This document shows, one piece after another, positions 1 to 5,809 of a stretch of DNA of 6,126 nucleotides (the stretch's first letter is position 1; each line of letters begins with the position of its first letter). The stretch spans positions 1-6,126 of the forward strand of contig JACPHL010000099.1 of NCBI GenBank assembly GCA_016188625.1, given 5' to 3'. The position numbers and the translations under genes were made by a program. The stretch comes from Candidatus Rokuibacteriota bacterium. GTDB lineage: Bacteria > Methylomirabilota > Methylomirabilia > Rokubacteriales > JACPHL01. The notes beneath the pieces are model-generated. The model saw only the letters and a list, made by a program, of their open reading frames with translations. It ran no database searches and was not told the origin of the DNA.

Positions 1-501
1 CGGCTCGTCCAGGAGGAGCAGCTTGGGGTTGGCCATGAGGGCGCGCCCGATGACGAGCATCTGCTGCTCGCCGCCGCTGACGAAGCCGGCCTCCACGTGG
101 CGCCGCTCTCTGAGCCGGGGGAAGTAGTGGTAGACCATCTCGAGCCCGGCGGCGAGGGACCGGTTATCCGGCTTGAGGTGCGCCCCGACCCGGAGGTTCT
201 GCTCCACGGTCAGGTGCTCGAAGACCCGGCGCCCCTCGATGACCTGAATGATCCCCATCCGCGCGATCTCCTCGGCCGAGCGCCGGTCGATCCGCTTGCC
301 CAGGAACTCGATGGATCCCTCGGCCACCTCGCCGTTCTCGTGCTTCAGCAGGCCGGAGATCGCCTTCAGCGTGGTGCTCTTGCCGGCCCCGTTGGCCCCC
401 AGCAGGGCCACGATGCCGTGGGGGGGCACCTCGAGAGACACCCCCTTCAGGGCGAGGATGACCTCTTGGTACAGGACCTCGATGTTGTTGACCTTCAGCA
501 C
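1..501 (-). CDS. livF: LivF-type ABC transporter ATP-binding protein, N-terminal part (3' end beyond window)
   Basis: This is the second ATPase of the importer, with 167 residues present; roughly the last 70-80 residues lie past the left edge. The protein begins MLKVNNIEVLYQEVILALKG, the usual LivF N-terminus, from a GTG at 501. Walker A is GANGAGKST (35-43). The Q-loop Gln86 sits in QVIEGRRVFEHLTVEQNL, the LivF 'EGRR.F..LTV..NL' motif, with Ile where many homologues have Pro. The signature SGGEQQMLVIGRALM (142-156) is diagnostic for LivF and separates it from the LivG fragment at the other end of the window. Walker B, LLLLDEP, ends exactly at base 1, with the catalytic Glu at 166. The gene follows the binding-protein gene by 25 nt, so it belongs to the same transcript. 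The GTG start was chosen because it gives the family N-terminus and has GAGG 6 nt upstream. No disruption is visible in the part present. Confidence 0.95.
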   Translation of the reverse strand, partial: MLKVNNIEVLYQEVILALKGVSLEVPPHGIVALLGANGAGKSTTLKAISGLLKHENGEVAEGSIEFLGKRIDRRSAEEIARMGIIQVIEGRRVFEHLTVEQNLRVGAHLKPDNRSLAAGLEMVYHYFPRLRERRHVEAGFVSGGEQQMLVIGRALMANPKLLLLDEP

Positions 502-507
502 CGCCCG

Positions 508-511
508 CCTC
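508..511 (-). promoter_or_regulatory. Weak Shine-Dalgarno supporting the livF GTG start
   Basis: On the minus strand GAGG lies 6 nt before the GTG at 501, in the 25-nt spacer after the binding-protein stop. It is only moderate, but it favours this GTG. No in-frame ATG or upstream stop otherwise marks the start, and the frame runs open into the binding-protein gene. Confidence 0.45.
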
Positions 512-526
512 GCCCTTCGCCCGGTC

Positions 527-1774
527 TCAATACCCGAAGAACTCGCCGTCCCACTCCTTGGGCCACCTGGCCTTCAGATCCACGTTCTTCACCAGCTCGA
601 ACTTCCCTCCTTTGACCCGGTAGACGGGGATGACCGACCCCGGCCGGTGGTCCGTCGCCGTCAGGGTGATGGGCGGCCGCCCGAGCCCGGGGGTCCAGTC
701 CTTGAAGGTTTCGAACGCCTCCTTGATCCCGGGGCCGTTGAGCTTCCCCGCCTTGTCGGCGCGCTTCATCGCCTCGGCCATCATCAGCACCTGGACCCAC
801 GACTGGACGGTCCGGATCATCCGGGCCTCCGGGGGCACGCCGGGGTTGATCTTCTTGCCGTACTCGAGGACCTTGTCCATGAGCGGGACCTTCTCGCCGT
901 AGAAGGCGGTGACGGCGATCCCCATCACCCCCTCGGCGGCCGGCCCGGCGAGCCGGACCAGGTTCTCGTCGTACCCCCAGTTGTTCACGATATGGTCGGC
1001 GCCCAGCTCCAGGGCGTGGGCGTCCTTGATGGTGGCCGCCACCGACATGGTGGTGTTCCCGTGCCAGGCCAGGTGCGGCTTGAAGGCCTTGGCCGCCAGG
1101 ACCTGGCTCTTGGTGTCGAGGGCCACGAGCGACACATCCTGGTCCGAGCCCACCTCGAAGCCGAGGAGGGCGGCGTGGTCCTTGAGGGCCTTGATGGGGG
1201 CGCTGGCGTACGGGATCGGGAAGGAGTAGAACATCACGACCCGGGGCTTCTCACCCTTCTCCCGGGCCGCCTTGAAGCGCGGATCCTTCTGCCAGACCTC
1301 CTCGAACCAGGCGGTCATGGCCGCGCGGGCGTTGGAGGAGTAGTCGGTGCCGTAGACGAAGTTGTACGGCGCCGTCTTGGGGTCGGTGAGCTTGGCGGAG
1401 AAGGAGTGGGAGAGGTACGGCATCCGGTCCCTGCCCACCGTCGGGGAGAGGGCCTCGGTGTCGCCGGTCCCCCAGCCGAGGATGGCGGGCACCTTGTCGA
1501 AGTCCCGGAACCGCTTGTAGGTCGTGATGGCTTCGGGAACCCGGTAGCCGTAGTCATAGAGGAAGAGCCGGATCCGCTTCCCGTTGATCCCGCCGGTGTC
1601 GTTCACGTACTGCACGGCCTCGCGGATCCCCAGGGCGATGTCCTTCCCGACATCCGAGGTCGGGCCGGTCAGGTCGTTCAGCGAGCCGAGCTTGACCTCC
1701 TGCGCCCCGACCACCCCCGGCAGGGGTGGAAGGAGTACAGCCAGGGCCAACAGCGCCAACGCCAGTCGCTTCAT
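527..1774 (-). CDS. Periplasmic solute-binding protein of a Liv/HAAT ABC importer, 415 aa
   Basis: This is the substrate-capture protein of the importer, of the type I Leu/Ile/Val-binding fold (Peripla_BP_6-like). A clear signal peptide is present: MKR, a hydrophobic core (about 4-19) and a likely signal peptidase I site after VVGA (residue 24). No lipobox cysteine is seen, so the protein should be soluble in the periplasm. The mature start VKLGSLNDLTGPTSDVGKDIALGIREAVQYVND..GGINGKRIRL (27-70) is the classic first lobe. 'VPAILGWGTGDTEALSPTVGRDRMPYLSHSFSAKLTD' (95-131) covers the expected ligand-binding stretch. The C-terminal portion, GLGRPPITLTATDHRPGSVIPVYRVKGGKFELV (363-395), is a typical end for this family. 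The length is normal to slightly long. The ATG at 1774 has an ideal Shine-Dalgarno. The ligand is not evident: the neighbouring acyl-CoA ligase suggests an aromatic or aliphatic carboxylate at least as much as an amino acid. I give no symbol because orthology to livJ/livK cannot be claimed. Confidence 0.95.
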   Translation of the reverse strand: MKRLALALLALAVLLPPLPGVVGAQEVKLGSLNDLTGPTSDVGKDIALGIREAVQYVNDTGGINGKRIRLFLYDYGYRVPEAITTYKRFRDFDKVPAILGWGTGDTEALSPTVGRDRMPYLSHSFSAKLTDPKTAPYNFVYGTDYSSNARAAMTAWFEEVWQKDPRFKAAREKGEKPRVVMFYSFPIPYASAPIKALKDHAALLGFEVGSDQDVSLVALDTKSQVLAAKAFKPHLAWHGNTTMSVAATIKDAHALELGADHIVNNWGYDENLVRLAGPAAEGVMGIAVTAFYGEKVPLMDKVLEYGKKINPGVPPEARMIRTVQSWVQVLMMAEAMKRADKAGKLNGPGIKEAFETFKDWTPGLGRPPITLTATDHRPGSVIPVYRVKGGKFELVKNVDLKARWPKEWDGEFFGY

Positions 1775-1780
1775 GTCGGG

Positions 1781-1786
1781 CCTCCT
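1781..1786 (-). promoter_or_regulatory. Strong Shine-Dalgarno for the binding-protein gene
   Basis: On the minus strand this is a consensus AGGAGG, 6 nt before the ATG at 1774 and inside the 19-nt livM to binding-protein spacer. It is one of the best ribosome binding sites in the window. That fits the need for more binding protein than membrane subunits, although the expression level itself is inferred. Confidence 0.8.
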
Positions 1787-1793
1787 CTCTCGC

Positions 1794-2855
1794 TCAGTAG
1801 GCGAAGGGCCAGAGGTTGAAGTAGTTCTTCACCTGCTGCCACCGGTAGGCGAGCCCCCTGGGCTCGTAGAGCAGGAAGAGGATGATCGCCAGGCCGAAGG
1901 CAGCCTCCTTCACGTAGAGGAACCGCTCCGTGAGGGCCGGATAGACGCCGGAGAGCGGGATGACGGCGAACTTGAGCAGCTCCGGGATCACCGTGACAAA
2001 GATCGCGCCGAAGACGACGCCGTGGAGACTCCCCAGCCCGCCGATGAGGACCACCCCCACGAGCCAGACGCTCCAGGAGAGCTGGAAGTGCTCGGGGCTG
2101 ACGAAGAAGAGCGAGGGGATCCAGACCGCCCCCGCGACCCCGCCGAGGACCCCGGCGGCGAAGAAGGCCAGGAGCTTATAGTAAACCACGTTGACGCCCA
2201 GCGCCTCGGCTGCGATGTCATTGTCGCGGATGGCGATCCAGGCGCGGCCGACGCGCGTGCGGAGGAGGTTGGCCATCCCGGCCAGGGAGAGGAGGGTGAG
2301 GGCCGAGGCCAGGTAGTAGACCTTCACCTCGCTGTCCACCGGCCAGCCGCCGATGGTGATCGTCCCCGGCGGGAGGGAGAAGTAGTGCTCGCGCCCGCCC
2401 ACCCGGCTCACGTACTTCGTGATGATGAAGTCCACCGTGATGAACTGGGCGGCCATGGTGGTCATGATCATGTAGAAGCCCTTGATCCGGGCCGAGGGGA
2501 GCCCGAAGAGGGCCGACCAGAGCCCGGCCAGGAGGCAGCCCACCGCCATGGCCACGGGGTACGGCAGGCCCCAGAACAGGACCCCCATGGCCGTAGCGTA
2601 CGCGCCCACCGCGATGAAGGCGGCGTGCCCGAGGGTGATCTGGCCGCAGTAGCCGATGAGGAGCTGGACCCCGAGGGCGGAGAGGATCGTGTAGAGGGTG
2701 ATGTTGGCCACGGAGACGACGTAGAGGCTCGCGTAGAGCGGCAGGGTGGCGACGAGGGCCACCAGGAGGGCCATCTTGGCGCGGACGAAATTCGTCTGCC
2801 ACCAGGCGTGGCTCGCCGCGTACGTCTCGTGGTAGATCCCCGCCGGCAGATACAC
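1794..2855 (-). CDS. livM: LivM-type branched-chain amino acid ABC transporter permease, 353 aa
   Basis: This is the second inner-membrane permease subunit, partner of LivH. After a polar N-terminal segment (about 1-27, MYLPAGIYHETYAASHAWWQ) come multiple hydrophobic helices (about 28-50, 53-68, 76-118, 128-146, 180-197, 228-247, 262-290 and 317-330). Family hallmarks are GYCGQITLGHAAF (68-80), the cytoplasmic coupling loop RVGRAWIAIRDNDIAAEALGVN (201-222), GGLGSLHGVVFGA (272-284) and the end LLYEPRGL (328-335). The start is a GTG with GGAG 9 nt upstream and an in-frame stop immediately before it. The N-terminal 'PAGxYHxTYA' segment resembles extensions in LivM homologues from ligase-associated operons, which is family memory, not a search. 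The gene ends 19 nt before the binding-protein gene. No residues suggest a defect. Confidence 0.96.
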   Translation of the reverse strand: MYLPAGIYHETYAASHAWWQTNFVRAKMALLVALVATLPLYASLYVVSVANITLYTILSALGVQLLIGYCGQITLGHAAFIAVGAYATAMGVLFWGLPYPVAMAVGCLLAGLWSALFGLPSARIKGFYMIMTTMAAQFITVDFIITKYVSRVGGREHYFSLPPGTITIGGWPVDSEVKVYYLASALTLLSLAGMANLLRTRVGRAWIAIRDNDIAAEALGVNVVYYKLLAFFAAGVLGGVAGAVWIPSLFFVSPEHFQLSWSVWLVGVVLIGGLGSLHGVVFGAIFVTVIPELLKFAVIPLSGVYPALTERFLYVKEAAFGLAIILFLLYEPRGLAYRWQQVKNYFNLWPFAY

Positions 2856-2864
2856 CTAAGCAAT

Positions 2865-2868
2865 CTCC
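2865..2868 (-). promoter_or_regulatory. Shine-Dalgarno supporting the livM GTG start
   Basis: On the minus strand GGAG lies 9 nt upstream of the GTG at 2855. An in-frame TAG (2858-2856) directly precedes that GTG, so livM cannot begin further upstream. The remaining spacer between this site and hairpin A (about 2870-2914) shows no promoter or gene that I recognise. Confidence 0.55.
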
Positions 2869-2914
2869 ACGGGTCGCTGACGATAGACGTTGACGCCGCA
2901 CCTTTGCACGTCCA

Positions 2915-2990
2915 CTCCGAGCGCCGGCTCCGCCGGCGCAACCCTCCCCCGGGGGGAGGCATCGGAAGGGGGGCGGAGCCCCCCTCCGAG
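2915..2990. repeat. Triple-hairpin GC-rich intergenic element between livH and livM
   Basis: The only sizeable intergenic region in the window carries three adjacent inverted repeats, described from the plus strand. Hairpin A (2921-2939) has a perfect 7-bp stem, GCGCCGG/CCGGCGC, and loop CTCCG. Hairpin B (2943-2959) is a near-perfect palindrome, CCTCCCCC-G-GGGGGAGG. Hairpin C (2962-2989) has a 12-bp stem with one bulged A and a GGA loop, built around GGGGGGC/GCCCCCC. The heptamer CTCCGAG occurs directly repeated at 2915-2921 and 2984-2990, at the two ends of the element. On the operon transcript, C comes first, then B, then A. There is no T tract, so it is not a standard intrinsic terminator. 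It may be a REP-like interspersed repeat, an mRNA-stabilising or attenuating structure, or a small non-autonomous element. The structure is read directly from the bases; its role is inferred. Confidence 0.8.
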
Positions 2991-3875
2991 TTATACTCGC
3001 TCGATCCTGACCCAGCCCCAGAGCCCATACGGGCGGAAGAGCAGGATGATCACCATGAACACGAAGGGGGCGATCTCCTTCACCCCGCCCCCGGTCAACT
3101 TGCCGACGTAGGCGTCGGAGAGGTTCTGGAGGATCCCGATGGCGAGCCCGCCGACGATGGCGCCGGGGACCGAGTTGAGCCCCCCCAGCACCACGGCCGG
3201 CAGGACCAGGAGCCCGAGGTATCCCACCGAGATGTTGAGCCCGTTGATGTTCCCGAGCAGCGTCCCGCCGACCCCCGCGGCCATGAAGGCGATGGCCCAG
3301 GCCAGGGCGTAGACCCACTTGGCCGAGACCCCCAGCGACAGCGCCGCCATCTCGTCGTCGGCCGTGGCCTGCATGGAGAGCCCCCACCGGCTCCGCTGGA
3401 AGAACCAGACGAAGATCACCAGCATGGCGATGGCGGCCACGAAGCTCCAGAGGTAGATCTCCGCGAAGACCATCCCGAAGAAGCGGACGGGCTCCCGCGG
3501 GAAGACCGGCGGGGTGAAGACCACCGTGTCCGTCCCCCAGACGAACCCCACCAGCGCCCGGAAGAAGAAGGAGAGCCCCGCCGTGATCATGATGACGGCC
3601 AGGATCGGCTCCCCGATCATCCGCCTGAGGACGAGCCGCTCGGTCACCAGCCCGAGGATGAACCCGGTGATCAGCATGGCGATGAGCGCTACGGGGAACG
3701 GGAACCCCCAGTGGTAGTAGGTCAGGCTGAGGTACGCCCCGACCAGGGTCAGTTCGCCCATGGCCAGGTTCAGCACCCCGGAGCACTTGTAGATGAGCGT
3801 CCAGCCGAGCGCCACCAGGGCGTAGATCGACCCGACCATGATCCCCGACAGCACCAGCTCGACCAAGATGGCCAT
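2991..3875 (-). CDS. livH: LivH-type branched-chain amino acid ABC transporter permease, 294 aa
   Basis: This is one of the two inner-membrane permease subunits of the importer. The family-typical opening is at residues 15-42 (GSIYALVALGWTLIYK...GVLNLAMGEL), followed by several strongly hydrophobic segments (about 60-80, 90-110, 140-160, 187-207, 218-247 and 268-283). The cytoplasmic coupling loop that contacts an ATPase is seen at about 162-184 (SRWGLSMQATADDEMAALSLGVS). GGLNSVPGAIVGGLAIG (231-247) is the conserved permease motif of BPD_transp_2 proteins, and LLFRPYGLWG (278-287) is the usual C-terminus. The length is normal for LivH. The start is taken at the ATG at 3875 because the protein then begins at the family N-terminus (MAILVELVLSGIMVGSIYAL) and couples directly to the ligase stop. 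It pairs with LivM, which lies 135 nt downstream across a strongly structured spacer; the first hairpin begins one base after the livH stop codon. Confidence 0.97.
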   Translation of the reverse strand: MAILVELVLSGIMVGSIYALVALGWTLIYKCSGVLNLAMGELTLVGAYLSLTYYHWGFPFPVALIAMLITGFILGLVTERLVLRRMIGEPILAVIMITAGLSFFFRALVGFVWGTDTVVFTPPVFPREPVRFFGMVFAEIYLWSFVAAIAMLVIFVWFFQRSRWGLSMQATADDEMAALSLGVSAKWVYALAWAIAFMAAGVGGTLLGNINGLNISVGYLGLLVLPAVVLGGLNSVPGAIVGGLAIGILQNLSDAYVGKLTGGGVKEIAPFVFMVIILLFRPYGLWGWVRIERV

Positions 3876-5809
3876 CAGGCGGCCTCGACGACCCTGAGGG
3901 TATGCTTGGTTCGCGAGGTCCGACCGTCCTCGTAGGTGACGGTGGTCTCCAGGTGGATCTCCCGGGCGCCCGAGTAGAGGCCCTGCACGATGTCCTGGTA
4001 GCGCTCCTCGAGGAAGGCCCGCCGGAGCTTCCGGGTGCGGGTCAGCTCCTCGTCGTCGGCGTCGAACTCCTTGTGGAGGTTTGCGAAGCGCTGGATCCGC
4101 GCCGCGGGGGGCAGCCCCTTGTTGACGTGCATCACGGCGTCGCGCACCAGGGCCTGCACCTCGGGCTTCTGCGACAGCTCGGCGTAGCTCGTGTAGGGGA
4201 TGTGGTTGTCCTCCGCCCACTTCCCGACCACGCCCGCGTCGATGCAGATCACGGCGGTGACCGCCTCGCGCCTGTCCCCCAGGATCCAGGCGTCCTTGAT
4301 GTAGGGGCTGAACTTGAGCCGGGTCTCCAGGTACTGCGGGGCGAAGCGGCTCCCGTCGGCGAGGGTCATGACGTCCTTTCGCCGGTCGAAGACGACCAGG
4401 TGGCCCTGGTCGTCGATGAAGCCGATGTCGCCGGAGTGGAGCCAGCCGTCCCGGATGGTGCGGGCGGTCTCCTCGGGGGCCTTGTAGTACCCCGTGAAGA
4501 CGCAGGGGCTCCGGGAGAGGATCTCCCCGTCCGGGGCGATGCGGACCTCGGTCTCGGGGATCGGGAGCCCCACCGTGTCGTACCGGACGTCGCCGTCCCG
4601 GTGGAGGACCGAGATGCCGGCGATCTCCGTCTGGCCGTAGATCTGCTTCAGGTTGACGCCGATGGTGTGGAAGAACCGGAGGTGGTCGGGCCCGAGGGCG
4701 GCGCCCCCCGTGTAGACATGCCGGGTCCGGGAGAGCCCCAGGTGGTCCCGGAGCTTTCTGAGGACCACCAGGTTGGCGAGCCGGTATCCGAGCCGCAGGA
4801 GGAGCGGCACGTCCTGCTTGGCGAAGGTGAGGTCGGCGACGCGCCCCGCGACCTTGAGGGCCCAGTTGTGGGCGGCCCGCTTGAGCCTGGGCGCGTCCAG
4901 CACCTTGACCTGGACCGTCCGGACCATCTGCTCGTAGATGCGGGGCGGGGAGAAGAGGACCTGGGGGGCGATCTCGCGGATGTCCCGCTGGACGGTCTCC
5001 GGGTCCTCGGGGAAGTTGAGGGTGAAGCCGGCCATCAGCCCGCAGGAGATGGACATCATCTGCTCGCCGATCCAGGCGAAGGGGAGGAACGAGACGAAGT
5101 CGTCCGTCTCTCCACACGGGTCCACGGCCAGCATGCTCTGCCCCATCTTCAGCATGTTCCGGTGGGTGAGGAGGGCCCCCTTGGGCTGGGCGGTGGTGCC
5201 GGAGGTGTAGAAGAGGAGCGCCACGTCGTCGCCGTGCCCCTGGGCGACCATCCGCTCGAAGGCCTCGAGGTCTCTGGCGTCCAGCTCCCGGCCGAGGCGG
5301 CGGACCTCCGCGAGGCTCACCAGGCAGGGGTCGTCGTAGCCGCGCATCCCCTTCGGGTCGTCCCAGACGATCCGCTCGAGCTTGGGGCAGCGGGGCTTGA
5401 TGGCCAGGGCCTTGTCCGCCTCCTCCTGCCCCTCGCCTACCAGGAAGCGGGCGTCGGAGTGGTCCACGATGTACTGCACCTCGTCCAGGAGGCAATCCTG
5501 GTAGAGCCACACGGCGACCCCGCCCACGGCCAGGACCGCCATCTCCGCCCAGAGCCCCTCGGGGCGGTTGTGGCCGATGAGGGCCACCTTGTCGCCGCGC
5601 CCGAGCCCGAGGGCGCTGAAGCCCAGGGCGAGGACGCGAACCTCCTCGAGGTACTGCCGCCAGGTGATGGGCCGCCAGACCCCGAACTCCTTCTCCCGCA
5701 TGGCGACCTTCCGGTCGCCGTAGTGGCGCGCGGTCAGAAGGAGGAGCTTCGGGAGCGTGAGCTCCGGGGTGATCTCCACCCGGCTCCTACCGTCTCGAGG
5801 TGTAGACAT
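3875..5809 (-). CDS. AMP-forming acyl-CoA ligase (long-chain acyl-CoA synthetase-like), 644 aa
   Basis: This ANL-superfamily enzyme activates a carboxylic acid with ATP to an acyl-adenylate and transfers it to CoA; it is probably cytoplasmic or membrane-peripheral. The large N-terminal domain has the P-loop TSGTTAQPKG (202-211), TGGAAL (367-372) and YGQTE (391-395). The adenylate-binding segment WLHSGD (456-461) has Asp461, and the hinge FDRRKD (474-479) leads into the small C-terminal domain. Its A10-like motif, ELTRTRKLRR (588-597), places the likely catalytic lysine at Lys594. The length and the inserted helical region (about 300-360) resemble bacterial long-chain acyl-CoA synthetases, but chain length or aromatic specificity cannot be read here. 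The P-loop has Ala207 where Gly or Ser is usual, and about 45 residues follow the A10 motif. The ATG at 5809 has a strong Shine-Dalgarno. The gene overlaps livG by 23 nt and shares one base with livH, so it is a true operon member and probably acts on the imported substrate. Confidence 0.95.
   Translation of the reverse strand: MSTPRDGRSRVEITPELTLPKLLLLTARHYGDRKVAMREKEFGVWRPITWRQYLEEVRVLALGFSALGLGRGDKVALIGHNRPEGLWAEMAVLAVGGVAVWLYQDCLLDEVQYIVDHSDARFLVGEGQEEADKALAIKPRCPKLERIVWDDPKGMRGYDDPCLVSLAEVRRLGRELDARDLEAFERMVAQGHGDDVALLFYTSGTTAQPKGALLTHRNMLKMGQSMLAVDPCGETDDFVSFLPFAWIGEQMMSISCGLMAGFTLNFPEDPETVQRDIREIAPQVLFSPPRIYEQMVRTVQVKVLDAPRLKRAAHNWALKVAGRVADLTFAKQDVPLLLRLGYRLANLVVLRKLRDHLGLSRTRHVYTGGAALGPDHLRFFHTIGVNLKQIYGQTEIAGISVLHRDGDVRYDTVGLPIPETEVRIAPDGEILSRSPCVFTGYYKAPEETARTIRDGWLHSGDIGFIDDQGHLVVFDRRKDVMTLADGSRFAPQYLETRLKFSPYIKDAWILGDRREAVTAVICIDAGVVGKWAEDNHIPYTSYAELSQKPEVQALVRDAVMHVNKGLPPAARIQRFANLHKEFDADDEELTRTRKLRRAFLEERYQDIVQGLYSGAREIHLETTVTYEDGRTSRTKHTLRVVEAA
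3883..3886 (-). promoter_or_regulatory. Shine-Dalgarno and TGATG stop/start coupling for livH
   Basis: On the minus strand GAGG lies 7 nt upstream of the livH ATG (3875-3873). The ligase stop TGA (3877-3875) and this ATG share one base as TGATG, a classic arrangement for translational re-initiation. It fixes the livH start even though the livH frame stays open upstream through much of the ligase gene. Confidence 0.6.

Noticed and set aside
2859-2914. Internal promoter for livM in the 135-nt gap
   Set aside because: No convincing -35/-10 pair is visible on the minus strand, and the region beyond the hairpins is short.
2946-2973. G-quadruplex from the G6 tracts
   Set aside because: Only two long G runs occur on either strand within the element, and both are self-complementary to adjacent C runs, so hairpins are the simpler structure.
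2962-2989. Intrinsic transcription terminator after livH
   Set aside because: The hairpin is strong, but on the transcript it is followed by more GC-rich sequence, not a U tract. The downstream genes complete the same transporter, so full termination here is unlikely.
1584-3935. A 783-codon open frame on the plus strand, plus others at 248-1819 and 3902-5929
   Set aside because: They lie antisense to clearly conserved livM, livH, ligase and binding-protein genes. Their translations are low-complexity, rich in D/E/G/H/P/R and without domain motifs, as expected from high GC at third codon positions of the true genes.
2991-5510. The livH frame stays open upstream through most of the ligase gene, suggesting a ligase-permease fusion or an extra N-terminal domain
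   Set aside because: The upstream translation is Arg/Gly/Pro/Ala-rich nonsense, while the true ligase frame shows all ANL motifs. The LivH family N-terminus starts exactly at the ATG coupled to the ligase stop.
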